Part shown: one piece after another, positions 34,756-43,967 of the stretch
Position numbering within the stretch: the first letter of the stretch is position 1
Layout of the letters: every line of letters starts with the position of its first letter
Assembly: GCF_900110865.1 (NCBI RefSeq)
Contig: NZ_FOFD01000009.1
Location: forward strand, 1-64,000
Reading direction: 5' to 3'
Length of the DNA: 64,000 nucleotides
Origin: Natrinema salaciae
GTDB taxonomy: Archaea; Halobacteriota; Halobacteria; Halobacteriales; Natrialbaceae
Notes under the pieces: generated by a model
Seen by the model: only the letters and a program-made list of their open reading frames with translations
What the model was told of the DNA's origin: nothing
Database searches by the model: none
Program-made: the position numbers and the translations under genes

Positions 34756-36015
34756 CTAGCTCAATCGGTACGCCGACGATCGGCGGGCGTCCGCTCGAGC
34801 GAGTCGAACGGGTCCCGCGACGACGGTGACGACGGTCGCGGCCACCGCGACGAGACTCGCGGCGAGCAGGAGCGGCTCGTAGCCGACGCCGGCGGAGATC
34901 GCGAGGCCGGCGAACGCGATCGGACCGGCGGTCCGTCCGAGGAACGTGGTGCTGTTGCGCAGACTCATCGCGCCGGCCAGGTGGTCGGTGGCGACCCGAT
35001 CGCTCACGGCGGCGTCGACGACCGGCATCAGGAGGCCGACCCCGACGCCGACGACCGCGACCGACCCGATCGTCCCGAGTAGCCCGGTCGCGGCCCACGC
35101 AGCAGCGAACCCGGCGGCGTAACACCCGAATCCGGCCGCGATCAACCACTCGTTCGAGAGGTAGCGCGCCAGCCGGCCGCTCGAGAGCGCGACCAGCATC
35201 GACGCCGTCTCGGAGATCAGGATCACGACCCCGATCAGGACCGGCGTGAACGCCGTCGCGAGGACGAACGGCATCGCGGTGAAGATCACGCCGAACAGCA
35301 GGAACTCGGTGAGGAACGCGACGGCGAACAGCGCCGCGATCGCCGGGGTCAGGACCGTTCGGGCGGCGTCGACGAGGTACGACCCCCCGTCCACGTCACC
35401 GGTGCGGTGCGGTTCGTCGAGCGCGACCTGCGTGAACGCGGCGATCGGGATCGCCACCAGGTACGCGAGAAACGGCGCGTTCCACGAGATCCCGACCAGA
35501 AGTCCCCCGACGACGGGGAACAGCGCGGCGGTCGCCGAGAGGACCGCGACGTTCGCGCCCAGCACCGCGTTCCGCTGTACGCCGTCGAACGCGTCGCCGA
35601 CGATCGTGACGGTCGTGATGAAGATCGCCGCCGCAGCGGTCCCCTGCGCGATCCGGAGCGCGAGCAGGACTTCGAACGTCGGCGCGATCGCCATCGCGCC
35701 GCCGAGGAGACCGAACGCCAGCAACCCCCCGACGAGGACTCGCTTGCGACCGATGCGGTCGGCGAGGACGCCGATGAAGGGTGAGAGAACGATCCCCACG
35801 AGGAAGTAGGTGCTCACCAGCAGACTCGCTTGCGCGTCGGTGATCCCGAACGCGTCCCGAACGACCGGCAGTGCGGGGCTGATGAGCGGGACGCCAAGCG
35901 GTGCGAGCGCCGTGCTCGTCAACACGAGCTGGACCGTCCGGGACCGCCACGGGACGGCCTCGCTCGGTTGGGCAGCCGATTCCATTCGTCCACCGGACTC
36001 GATGTCGTGGGCCAT
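34756..36015 (-). CDS. MFS drug/metabolite exporter
   Basis: 419 residues with 12 membrane helices. The MFS motif A loop GVLADRIGRKRVLVGG (about 83-98) and a 12-TMS exporter layout with SPALPVVRDAFGIT near the start fit the DHA1 drug-efflux group. The start at 36015 is chosen by a GATAAGTG promoter-like element about 35 bases upstream; a second ATG ten codons in is possible. Divergent from the FilR1-type regulator, which is likely to control it through the palindromes between them. Confidence 0.88.
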   Translation of the reverse strand: MAHDIESGGRMESAAQPSEAVPWRSRTVQLVLTSTALAPLGVPLISPALPVVRDAFGITDAQASLLVSTYFLVGIVLSPFIGVLADRIGRKRVLVGGLLAFGLLGGAMAIAPTFEVLLALRIAQGTAAAAIFITTVTIVGDAFDGVQRNAVLGANVAVLSATAALFPVVGGLLVGISWNAPFLAYLVAIPIAAFTQVALDEPHRTGDVDGGSYLVDAARTVLTPAIAALFAVAFLTEFLLFGVIFTAMPFVLATAFTPVLIGVVILISETASMLVALSSGRLARYLSNEWLIAAGFGCYAAGFAAAWAATGLLGTIGSVAVVGVGVGLLMPVVDAAVSDRVATDHLAGAMSLRNSTTFLGRTAGPIAFAGLAISAGVGYEPLLLAASLVAVAATVVTVVAGPVRLARADARRSSAYRLS

Positions 36016-36075
36016 AGTCGTACAGATGCGCTCGGACCTCGTGTAGTCACTTATCGATCGAAAAACCGCCATCGA

Positions 36076-36117
36076 ACACCGGTGTCGTCGGGTTCGACGC
36101 GTCTCAGCACCTGAGAC
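36076..36117. promoter_or_regulatory. Operator-like palindromes between MFS and FilR1 genes
   Basis: Two perfect palindromes lie in the 159-base divergent region: ACACCGGTGT at 36076-36085 and GTCTCAG-cac-CTGAGAC at 36101-36117. The second is long (7-3-7) and sits where it would cover the regulator's promoter or leader. Most likely the binding site of the adjacent FilR1-type regulator. Confidence 0.65.
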
Positions 36118-36174
36118 AGAGCTATGACCGCGAGACGCGTAGGTTCCCTCCTCGTCGGCAACGACGCGATCGCT

Positions 36175-37038
36175 ATGGCAAACACAGTCCTCGACGAAAT
36201 TCTGGAGACGACCCGCGAGTTGGACTCCAGTTCGGTATCGGCACACGAACTCGACGACCGGATGGCGACCGACGACCTCCTCGACATCGTCCGCCACCGC
36301 GACCTCCTCGAGGCCCTGGCGGCCGAGCCGCTCGATCGAACCGATCTCGAGGCGCGACTGGGCGTCTCCCGGGCCACGAGCCACCGGTTCACCCGGTGGC
36401 TCGACGAGCGCGACCTCGCGGAGCGGGTCGACAACCGGTTTGCACTGACCGGAGCGGGCCAGGCCTACGCCGACGCGGTCAGTACCCTCGAGCGGGACCT
36501 GCGGGCCGCGACGGCGCTCGCCCCGTTGCTCGAGTCGATCTGCGAAGCCCACCGGGAGTTCGTCGTCGCACCGTTCGCGGACGGAACGGTGACGACCGCG
36601 TCGCCCGAAGACCCGTACGCGCCGGTGACCCGGTTCGGCCGGCTGCTACGCGAGAGCGAGACGTTTCGCGGGTTCAACACGACCCACATGCTCCCGCCGG
36701 GGCTCGCGGAGTCGGCGGAGCGGCCGTTCGACGGCATCGAGGCGGAACTCATCTACCTCCCCGAGGTGGTCGACGCCCTCTTCGAGCGCCATCCCGAGCG
36801 GCTTCGCGACGCGATCGACGCGGGCCACCTGACGCTCCGGACGCGCGAGGCGCTCCCGTACGGCCTCGCTATCTTCGACGACCGCGTCGGCGTCGCCGGC
36901 TACGACGACCGGACCGGTACGATGCGCGTGTTCGTCGACGCCGACTCCGCGATCGCCCGCGGCTGGGCCGAACGCGTCTTCGCGACGTATCGGGACCGCT
37001 CCGATCCGATCCGGAACCGGAACGGAACCGAGTCGTGA
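36175..37038 (+). CDS. FilR1/MrpR-type winged-helix regulator
   Basis: 287 residues from the ATG at 36175 (a basic 17-residue extension from 36124 is possible but unlike the rest). Winged helix at about residues 40-90 (LEARLGVSRATSHRFTRWLDERDLAER) followed by the FilR1/DUF1724 sensory domain: LIYLPEVVDALFERHPERL, LTLRTREALPYGLAIFDD, GYDDRTGTMRVFVD and ARGWAERVFATYR. The family controls methanogenesis and other genes in Euryarchaea, with unknown ligands. Placed divergent from the MFS exporter, so probably senses a substrate of that pump. Confidence 0.85.
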   Translation: MANTVLDEILETTRELDSSSVSAHELDDRMATDDLLDIVRHRDLLEALAAEPLDRTDLEARLGVSRATSHRFTRWLDERDLAERVDNRFALTGAGQAYADAVSTLERDLRAATALAPLLESICEAHREFVVAPFADGTVTTASPEDPYAPVTRFGRLLRESETFRGFNTTHMLPPGLAESAERPFDGIEAELIYLPEVVDALFERHPERLRDAIDAGHLTLRTREALPYGLAIFDDRVGVAGYDDRTGTMRVFVDADSAIARGWAERVFATYRDRSDPIRNRNGTES

Positions 37039-37250
37039 GCCGACCGTTGGCGACGGTCCGTCGCCCTGCAACGCGGTCTCGAGCGCCTCGGACCGTGTGT
37101 CTCGACGAACGCGCCGGCGTGTGCCCGGATATCCCAAGCGAAGTCCGCCGTCGCGTGCTCACCCGGCGGTCGATCGGTTCGTTCTCGTCGCGTTGAACGT
37201 ACGGTTCGCTGTGGCGAGATACTTTCTATCGCACCATCGTATCGTGGCGT

Positions 37251-37700
37251 ATGCAGGGACTGCGCTGGCTGCAAATGAGCGAGGAAGAGATGAACGAATT
37301 CCTCGGCCGAGGCGGAACGGGCGTCATCTCGTTTTCCACGGAGCCGGATGACCCGCCGGTCTCGATCCCCGTGTCGTACGGGTACAGCGCCGACGTGACG
37401 CGGTTTTACTTCCGGCTCTCCTTGCCGACGAACGGCAGGAAAGAAGAACTCGTCGACAAGCCGACCGCATTCGTGACGCACGACCAGACCGACGACGGGT
37501 GGCAAAGCGTCGTCGTCACGGGGCGACTCGCGGACATCTCCGACGCCCCGTACAGATCCGCCGAGGTACAGGGAATGTGGGCGATTCGAATCCCGCTCGT
37601 CGACATCTTCGAGCGGCCGCCAAAGGAGACGTCGTTCCGCTTTTTCTGCCTCGATCCCGAGACGATGACGGGACGGAAAGAGGTGAAAGTTGACTCGTAA
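37251..37700 (+). CDS. PPOX-like flavin-binding protein
   Basis: 149 residues. Starts MQGLRWLQMSEEEMNEFLG; split-barrel strands at GTGVISFSTEPDDPPVSIPVSYGYSA and RFYFRLSLPTNGRKEELV, later VVTGRLADIS. It ends with a segment TSFRFFCLDPETMTGRKEV. Binds FMN, heme or F420 in related proteins. An ATG nine codons later is a possible start. Monocistronic, followed convergently by a small membrane protein. Confidence 0.85.
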   Translation: MQGLRWLQMSEEEMNEFLGRGGTGVISFSTEPDDPPVSIPVSYGYSADVTRFYFRLSLPTNGRKEELVDKPTAFVTHDQTDDGWQSVVVTGRLADISDAPYRSAEVQGMWAIRIPLVDIFERPPKETSFRFFCLDPETMTGRKEVKVDS

Positions 37701-37733
37701 CGGCGTCGGCGCTGAAAACCGTGGGCGGCCGAG

Positions 37734-37922
37734 CTAGCCCCAGAACGACGCGTTTCCCAGGCAGTAGAGAAACGCGACCCATCCGACGAAGAGTCCGGCG
37801 ATTATCACCAGGAAATCCGCCAACTTCGTTCCGACGATGAAGTCGTACCCGATACCGATCGTCAGAAGAACCAACGCGATGCCGATCAAGACGTGACACC
37901 GACGCTCCGCCTGCGGTTTCAT
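37734..37922 (-). CDS. 62-residue two-helix membrane protein, unknown
   Basis: Starts MKPQAERRCHVLIGIAL; helices at about 10-30 and 36-58, the second with YCLGNASFWG at the C-terminus. The start is fixed by a TATA box (37943-37950) 21-28 bases upstream; an upstream extension of the frame is basic and overlaps the promoter. No family recognised. Convergent with the PPOX gene. Confidence 0.7.
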   Translation of the reverse strand: MKPQAERRCHVLIGIALVLLTIGIGYDFIVGTKLADFLVIIAGLFVGWVAFLYCLGNASFWG

Positions 37923-37942
37923 AGCCTCGCATATCACGTTTC

Positions 37943-37950
37943 GATATAAA
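37943..37950 (-). promoter_or_regulatory. TATA box of small membrane protein (leaderless)
   Basis: On the minus strand TTTATATC ends 21 bases before the ATG at 37922. Confidence 0.6.
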
Positions 37951-38089
37951 TAGTCGGCAGGTATACACGAAATACAGTGTCGGTTTCGAACGGGTCCGCG
38001 ACACCGACGCGGCGATTCGCCCCTCGTCCCTCGAGGCGGTCGAGATGCGTCCCGGATAGCTGTAAGTGCGTGCCGATCGAACGCGCCGT

Positions 38090-38944
38090 ATGTACGATCG
38101 ACTCCTCGTCCCGACGGACGACAGCGGCCCCGCAAACGCCGCCCTCGAACTCGCCGGTCGAATCGCGTCACCGGAGGCGACGCTGCACGTGCTGGTCGTC
38201 TCCGAGGACGATCGCGTCGGCCCGCGTGCGGTGCGCGATCGGACGGCCGACGAGATACTCGCCGACGCTCGCGAGACCGCGGCTCCCGACGTCGAGACCG
38301 TCGTTACCGAGGAACGACGCGGCGACCCTCGAGAGCGAATCCTGGAGTACGCCGAGAGTGCGGGGGTCGAGATCGTCGTCATGGGTGCACACGGCCGGCG
38401 AGACCCCGAACCGGTCGTGCTGGGACGCGTCACCGAAGGCGTCGTCCGCGATGCACCAGTCCCGGTCCTCGTCGCTCGCGCGAGCGACGATATTCGGGGC
38501 CTGTACCCGTTCGAGCGCGTCCTCGTCCCGACGGACGGGAGCGATCACGCGCGAACCGCGCTGGAACTCGGCGTGGAGATCGCCGCCGAAACGGGAGCGA
38601 CGCTCCACCTCCTGTCGGTCGTTGACGCGACGCGCTACGGGATCGATGCCGAGTCGGACGCGCTACTCGACCGCCTCGAGGAAAACACGACCCGCGCTCT
38701 CGAGTCGACGGCCGAGAACGCGGCGCTCGACGGGGTCGAGGTTCGCCCGGCGGTCACCGTCGGATCGGTCCACAGCGCGATCGCCGCGTACGCGGAAACC
38801 GAAGATATCGAGCTGTTGGTGATGGGGACCCACGGCCGGAGCGATAGCGACCGAGCGTACCTGGGGAGCGTCACGGAGCGTGTCCTGCGCGCCGCACCGG
38901 CACCCGTCCTGACCGTCCGCGCTCCGGAATCCGGCGGAACGTAA
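38090..38944 (+). CDS. Universal stress protein, two UspA domains
   Basis: 284 residues, start MYDRLLVPTDDSGPANAALE. Domain 1 ends GAHGRRDPEPVVLGRVTEG, with Arg in place of the loop Ser; domain 2 restarts VLVPTDGSDHARTALELG and has the intact GTHGRSDSDRAYLGSVTERV. So, as in the protein at 5808, only the second domain keeps a full ATP loop. The first 8 codons of the longer frame are ignored because MYDRLLVP is the canonical start. Confidence 0.92.
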   Translation: MYDRLLVPTDDSGPANAALELAGRIASPEATLHVLVVSEDDRVGPRAVRDRTADEILADARETAAPDVETVVTEERRGDPRERILEYAESAGVEIVVMGAHGRRDPEPVVLGRVTEGVVRDAPVPVLVARASDDIRGLYPFERVLVPTDGSDHARTALELGVEIAAETGATLHLLSVVDATRYGIDAESDALLDRLEENTTRALESTAENAALDGVEVRPAVTVGSVHSAIAAYAETEDIELLVMGTHGRSDSDRAYLGSVTERVLRAAPAPVLTVRAPESGGT

Positions 38945-39026
38945 CGAGCTCGCACGGGAGGCCGGTCCCGACGCTGAACCGCTGTGTCTCGCGCTGTCGG
39001 AACACCGACTGACGAACCGCCGCGAG

Positions 39027-39827
39027 TCACCCGGAGAGGTCGCGCCGTTCGAAGTATTCGCCGCTGATGACGACGAGGACGACGACTGCAACCAGGAGTA
39101 CGGAGAGATCCGACCACGAGAGATCGCCGTCGACGAGGATCGCACCGGGGTCGAAGTACCGGGAGAACGCGACGTCACCGATCCACTCGTAGTCGGTATC
39201 GAACGTGAACGTATCGAGCAGGAATAGCCCGAAGACCGATCCGGCACCGACGGTCTGCGCGCGGCGGACGGAGTCGAACGCGACGGAGGCCGAGAGTCCG
39301 ACGCCGGCGCAGGCGAGCAGGTAGGCGATCGAGTACGCGTGGACGGCGAACAGGTGCGTAACGTCGATCGATTCGCCGACGACTCCGACGCCGACGAAAA
39401 CTGCGACGAAGGTGATCGCGTTGACGAGCACGACGCCCGGAACGAGCGACAGGAACTTCCCGACCACGACCCGCGACCGCGTCACCGGCAACGACAGTGT
39501 CAGTTCCATCGTCCCGCGTTCGACCTCCCCTGCGACCGTCGAGGCCGCGGCGTACGCGTAGTAGATCGCGAGCAGTAACACCCATCCGAACTGGTAGAGC
39601 TGGGAGACGAGGTAGCCCTCGATCGTGGTCAGCGTCGTCACGTTCCCGACGAACGCGCGCGTCGCTTCGGGGGGCAGCGACTCGAGGTAGGCGTCGAGAT
39701 CGGCCCCCGTCTCCCGGATCGACGGGAAGAGCGCGACGGTGAGGGCGATCAGCGCGACCATCGCACCGGCGAGCAGCAGGGAGCCACGCAGTCGGCGATC
39801 GGCTTCGAACGCGGTGAGTTCGAACAT
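39027..39827 (-). CDS. ABC-2-type transporter permease
   Basis: 266 residues with six helices. ABC-2 signature: SQLYQFGWVLLLAIYYAYAAAST then AGEVERGTMELTLSLPVTRSRVVVGKF, the conserved EVE-GT-E-L-L-P loop of NatB/ABC-2 permeases. It would pair with the ATPase at 41204, which lies on the same strand but is separated by an opposite-strand gene. Exports an unknown substrate. Confidence 0.88.
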   Translation of the reverse strand: MFELTAFEADRRLRGSLLLAGAMVALIALTVALFPSIRETGADLDAYLESLPPEATRAFVGNVTTLTTIEGYLVSQLYQFGWVLLLAIYYAYAAASTVAGEVERGTMELTLSLPVTRSRVVVGKFLSLVPGVVLVNAITFVAVFVGVGVVGESIDVTHLFAVHAYSIAYLLACAGVGLSASVAFDSVRRAQTVGAGSVFGLFLLDTFTFDTDYEWIGDVAFSRYFDPGAILVDGDLSWSDLSVLLVAVVVLVVISGEYFERRDLSG

Positions 39828-39986
39828 CGAGTATCGGACCGTCCCGTTCCCGACGAGAGCCGACAGCTTATACGTGAGGCGGGACCGATCGAGGCAACCA
39901 GGTATTGCGACAACAACCGTCCGGTAAGTATCGTTTTACTTGCGGGAACGGGTGAGCCGATTTATCGGCGTTTCGACCGTCTCGGC

Positions 39987-41174
39987 GTGGACATGAGCGG
40001 CCGAGCGGCGATACCGAGTCGGCGGCGTCGCGTAGTCGTCACGGTGAGCGCCCTCTCGCTGGTCGTGGTGATCGGCGTCGTCACAGCGACGGTCCCGATC
40101 GAGACACAGACGGTCACGCCGCTACAGAACGAGTCGGGAAACGACACGAGCGCGGCCGAACCGAGCGACGGTCCGGTGACCGACGAAAGCGCCCCGGCCG
40201 CCAGGGCGGCTGGAAACGAGTCCGCGCCGCGACCGCCGGTCGAGAACGACACGCCCGCCTCCGGGCCGCCGCGAGCCGCATCGGCGACGGATCCACCGCT
40301 CGTCCAGGCGCTCGAGGGGAACGTTACTGTCGCCGTCGCGGCGAACCAGTCGGTCCGCGCAGGCGAGACGACATCGATCACACTCGAGGTGACGAACGAT
40401 GGCGACCGACAGGCGACCGACGTCGTCGTGACCGTGCGAGCAGCGGACGGTGCCGTCACGCTCGGCCCGCCGGCCGCGCCGCAGTCGATTCGGTCGGTCG
40501 TCGTCGACGATATCTGGCCCGGCGACACCGAGACTGTGGCCGTCGACGTCGTGGCCTCGGACGTCGATTCGGGGAGGTATCCGCTGTTCGCTTCCGTCCA
40601 GTACAAAATCGATACCGACGCCCCAGTCGACGCGTTCCAACCGAACGAAACCGACGAGACAAACGACACGCGAACCGACGACGATGACGACGATGACACG
40701 ATCGTCCGAACCGAGGGTCCGACGCTGCTCGAGCTCGCGGTCGACAGGTCTCGAGCGTTCGACGTGACGCCCGTCAACGACGAGATCCCCGTCGACGGGG
40801 AGGGTGTCTACGAAGCCCGGATCAGGAACGACGGTGACGAACCGGTGACCGGCGTCGTCGCCACGGTCGAGGTCGGACCGCCGCTGACGAGCGAGTCGCC
40901 GACGGCACACCTCGGCACCCTCGACGCCGGCGAGTCGAAAACTGCGCGGTTCGCTCTCGAGTCGTCCCCGGACGCGGTCGAGACGACGACCAGCGTCGCG
41001 CTTACGCTCGAATACGAGACCGACGCCGGCGCCCGAACGAGCGCGGACCCCGTTCCGCTTCCGGTCTCGATCGTCGAGCGGGACGACGACACCGACGTCG
41101 ATTCCGTCGCGCCGTTCGTCGCCGTCGCGCTCGTGTTCGTACTCGCAGCGGTCTGGTGGGCTCGGAGGCGCTGA
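39987..41174 (+). CDS. CARDB-like surface protein, membrane anchored
   Basis: 395 residues (GTG at 39987; an ATG two codons later is equally possible, TATA near 39958-39967). Residues about 15-37 form a signal-anchor helix; then a Ser/Thr/Pro/Asn-rich stretch with many N-x-S/T sequons (NES, NDT, NET). Two CARDB/NEW3-type beta domains follow (about 105-205 and 255-360), separated by an Asp run near 230. A C-terminal helix ends WWARRR. Extracellular and probably glycosylated, acting as a cell-surface or transporter-associated protein. Confidence 0.78.
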   Translation: MDMSGRAAIPSRRRRVVVTVSALSLVVVIGVVTATVPIETQTVTPLQNESGNDTSAAEPSDGPVTDESAPAARAAGNESAPRPPVENDTPASGPPRAASATDPPLVQALEGNVTVAVAANQSVRAGETTSITLEVTNDGDRQATDVVVTVRAADGAVTLGPPAAPQSIRSVVVDDIWPGDTETVAVDVVASDVDSGRYPLFASVQYKIDTDAPVDAFQPNETDETNDTRTDDDDDDDTIVRTEGPTLLELAVDRSRAFDVTPVNDEIPVDGEGVYEARIRNDGDEPVTGVVATVEVGPPLTSESPTAHLGTLDAGESKTARFALESSPDAVETTTSVALTLEYETDAGARTSADPVPLPVSIVERDDDTDVDSVAPFVAVALVFVLAAVWWARRR

Positions 41175-41203
41175 GCGGGGAGCCGTCGTCCCGTCGGTCC
41201 GGG

Positions 41204-42145
41204 TCAGGGAGCGGTGTCGACCCCGTTCGCCGCGGGGCCGCGGTCTCCGTCGGCCGGGGTTCCATAAAAGTGCATGAACACGTCCTCGATAGACGCCTCG
41301 CGGACCTCCAGATCGAGCACGGTGTATTCGTCCAATCGGTCGATCAGGGCGTCGAATTCGTGCGAGAGGACGATCTGATACGTCCCGTCTCGCCGGTCGA
41401 TGCGCACGACACCGGCGAACTCGAGCGCCGCGGCCGGCGGCTCCTCGGCCAGCCGAACGGTGACGACGGTACCGCCCTCCGCGAGGATGTTCTCGACGGT
41501 GTCGAGTTCGATCAGCCGGCCGTTTCTGATGATCCCGACGCGATCGCAGACGCGACGGACCTCGCTCAGGATGTGCGAGGAGAAGAAACTCGTCCGCCCG
41601 GCGTCCCGTCGCTCCTCGAGCAACTCGTAGAACTCGTTCTGGACGAGCGGGTCGAGTCCCGACGTCGGCTCGTCCATGATCGCCACCTCGGGTTCGTGCA
41701 TGAACGCCGCGACGATGGCGAGTTTCTGCCTGTTGCCGCTCGAGTAGGCCTTCACGTTCCGATCGAGGGGGACGGGGAAGCGCTCGAGGAGGTCCCCGCG
41801 GCGCTCGTCGCCGCGCAACCGAGCGAAGTGATCGAGCACCGCCGCTCCCGTCACGCGATCGTAGAAGGTAACGTCGCTCGGGAGATAGCCGAGTCGTCGC
41901 TTCGCGTCGCGCAGTTCGGTTCGATCCGTCACGTCTCGGCCCAGCAGCGACGCCGTTCCGTCAGTGGGTTTCGACAGCCCGAGGAGGACGCGAATCGCCG
42001 TCGACTTGCCCGCCCCGTTCGGGCCGAGGAAGCCGAAGATCTCGCCCCGATCGACGGCGAACGTGAGGTCTTCGACGCCCCGAACGTCCCCGTAGTACTT
42101 CGTCAGGGACTCGAGTTCGATCGGCGGTGGTTCGGCGCTGCTCAC
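41204..42145 (-). CDS. ABC transporter ATP-binding protein (NatA/CcmA type)
   Basis: 313 residues. Walker A GPNGAGKS (about 41-48), Q-loop region LGYLPSDVTFY, signature AYSSGNRQKLAI (a normal variant for this class), Walker B VAIMDEP and His switch SSHILSE. The C-terminal 85 residues form the usual regulatory domain. It serves the permease at 39027. Starts 139 bases downstream of the usp at 42285 in the same direction. Confidence 0.93.
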   Translation of the reverse strand: MSSAEPPPIELESLTKYYGDVRGVEDLTFAVDRGEIFGFLGPNGAGKSTAIRVLLGLSKPTDGTASLLGRDVTDRTELRDAKRRLGYLPSDVTFYDRVTGAAVLDHFARLRGDERRGDLLERFPVPLDRNVKAYSSGNRQKLAIVAAFMHEPEVAIMDEPTSGLDPLVQNEFYELLEERRDAGRTSFFSSHILSEVRRVCDRVGIIRNGRLIELDTVENILAEGGTVVTVRLAEEPPAAALEFAGVVRIDRRDGTYQIVLSHEFDALIDRLDEYTVLDLEVREASIEDVFMHFYGTPADGDRGPAANGVDTAP

Positions 42146-42284
42146 GCGCCGACCGACGGCGTCTCGAGCCTTATACGTACCAGGTGGCCCCGCCCGTTCC
42201 GGTTCGGTCGCGAGGCGTCACGTCGGGACGACCGAGACGACCGACGCAAACCGCGACACCGCCGGGCACCTGAAACACTCACAT

Positions 42285-42737
42285 TCACGGGTCGGCTCCC
42301 GAGGTCTCCTCCCGAACGATCGTCACCGTAACGGGGGACTGCCGAACGACCTGTTCTGCGACGCTGCCCAACAGGAATCGCTTGAGGCCGCGTCTGCCGT
42401 GACTGCCGAGGACGATGTGACAGACATCGTGTTCCGCCGCGTACGCGACGATCGTCTCGGGGACGGTTCCGATCTCCGTCGCCGTCGTGATCTCCGTGTC
42501 GTACTCTCGAGCGATCTCCGCGGCCGTCGCGATCACCGCGGCGGCGTCGTCCTGCGATCGTTCGAACGCGACCTCCGCGGAGAAGATGTCGCCGAGCCCA
42601 CCGGCACCGGCCCACTCCCAGGGGTCGTTCACGTAGAGGACGTGAATCGAAGCGTCGTCGTCGGTCGCGAGCGCGTGGCGCAACGCGGCGATCGCCTGCG
42701 GCGATTCGTCGAACGCGACGAGGACGGTGGGGGCCAT
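42285..42737 (-). CDS. Universal stress protein, single UspA domain
   Basis: 150 residues starting MAPTVLVAFDESPQAIAALRHA. Intact loop GSHGRRGLKRFLLGSVAEQV. Carries the YVNDPWEW segment; the usp at 47363 (HVNDPREW) is its paralogue. Start 42737 is chosen over one nine codons earlier because the Usp first strand begins there. Confidence 0.92.
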   Translation of the reverse strand: MAPTVLVAFDESPQAIAALRHALATDDDASIHVLYVNDPWEWAGAGGLGDIFSAEVAFERSQDDAAAVIATAAEIAREYDTEITTATEIGTVPETIVAYAAEHDVCHIVLGSHGRRGLKRFLLGSVAEQVVRQSPVTVTIVREETSGADP

Positions 42738-42857
42738 GTGCCCCCTGTCGACGGCCAGCGACAAAGCGTTCTCTCACAGCGAGCCGACAGACGGCGCTGG
42801 GAGATCGACCGACGGCGACGCAGCGCGTCTCGGGACAGTCCCCCTGCGGGGTCGACG

Positions 42858-43295
42858 TTACCGGACTACCGTTACCGGTATCGGGGCTCGCCGCATCACG
42901 GTCTCGGCGACGCTTCCGAGTAACACCCGCGCGACGCCGGTCCGACCGTGGCTCCCCATGACGACGTGATCGACACCGTTCTCGTCGGCGAACTCGAGAA
43001 TCGTCCGAGCGGGCTGGCCCGTTTCGACCGCGTGCTCGAGGATGGTCGTCTCGAGAATCCCCGCGTCGTCGGCGCGCTCACGCGCCTGGTCGCCGAACTC
43101 CTCGCCACGTTCGACGGCCCGTTCGTGGGTCTGCGAGTCGTAGTAGCCGCCGCCGTAATCGCTGTAGACGCCTTCCAGCGGATCGACGACGTGCAACGTC
43201 GTGATCGTCTCGCCATCGTAATTCGCGACGGCGTAGTCGAACGCCGCCCACGATTGCGGTGAGCCATCGAGCGGGACGAGTACGTGTGTTCCCAT
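42858..43295 (-). CDS. Universal stress protein, single UspA domain
   Basis: 145 residues, start MGTHVLVPLDGSPQSWAAFDYA. Loop GSHGRTGVARVLLGSVAETV is intact. A Gly/Tyr-rich insertion (SDYGGGYYDSQTHE) replaces the GSDEWY region of the related proteins at 10201 and 17792. Its own promoter (TTTCTTGTAC) lies about 25 bases upstream. Confidence 0.92.
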   Translation of the reverse strand: MGTHVLVPLDGSPQSWAAFDYAVANYDGETITTLHVVDPLEGVYSDYGGGYYDSQTHERAVERGEEFGDQARERADDAGILETTILEHAVETGQPARTILEFADENGVDHVVMGSHGRTGVARVLLGSVAETVMRRAPIPVTVVR

Positions 43296-43517
43296 ACCCA
43301 GTCAACGCTACGAGAGTACAAGAAACTTTGACGAGTCTGCGCCTTCCGGCCCTCGATTCGCCGCGCCGCTATTCGATGCGCGTACGTCCCCATCGGTCGC
43401 GGCGCATCATCCGGGTCCGTTCGCGCAGCTACTGCATTGCATCGAAACGGCGCGATCCGCGTCTCGACCGTCTCGAGGCGCTCTCTGGGCCCCGGTCACG
43501 GTCGCGCCGCGGACCGA

Positions 43518-43721
43518 TCAGTGCTGGACCGGGAATGCGATTTCGGTCGTCGCCTTGTACTGTACGATCTCGCCGTCTTCGACGTCGGCCGTCCACTTTT
43601 CGACGTTGATGCCGGAGATGTCGTCGACCGATTGGCTCGCTTCCTGGAACGCTTCGTGAGCGGCCGCTTCCCAGGACTCTTCTGACGTTCCCATCACGCG
43701 GATAACTTTGACTGCTGGCAT
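43518..43721 (-). CDS. Dodecin (flavin storage)
   Basis: 67 residues, the family's length: AVKVIRVMGTSEESWEAAAHEAFQEAS, then NVEKWTADVEDGEIVQYKATTEIAF. Trp43 lies at the aromatic flavin-stacking position and VQYK precedes the last strand. Dodecins form a hollow 12-mer that stores riboflavin or FMN. A TATA box at 43747-43753 gives a leaderless or near-leaderless message. In a region with three flavin-binding PPOX genes and a flavodoxin, a flavin-buffer role fits. Confidence 0.9.
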   Translation of the reverse strand: MPAVKVIRVMGTSEESWEAAAHEAFQEASQSVDDISGINVEKWTADVEDGEIVQYKATTEIAFPVQH

Positions 43722-43746
43722 AGCAGTCGTCGTACCACTGACTCCG

Positions 43747-43753
43747 TTATAAT
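43747..43753 (-). promoter_or_regulatory. TATA box of dodecin gene
   Basis: ATTATAA on the minus strand, 26-32 bases before the ATG at 43721. Confidence 0.6.
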
Positions 43754-43967
43754 GCCCACCCGTTCTGACCGTGACGGTCGTGTTCGGCGAGGAGTCTGCG
43801 TCGCACAGCCGGTAACTCCCCTGTCGAATCGACGCGACGCGGCGGCAGCCAGCCGTCGATCCCCGCTGTGTGCGCGAACGGCTATCGCTCCGCTCCGTCC
43901 GACGGCATCGCACCGATACTGATGGACGGGGTTTATGCCGCTGAGCGGTGTGGAACGTTCGAGACCC

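Noticed and set aside
41204-42145. ABC signature YSSGNRQ instead of LSGGQ
   Set aside because: This is a normal variant in NatA/CcmA-type exporters and not a defect.
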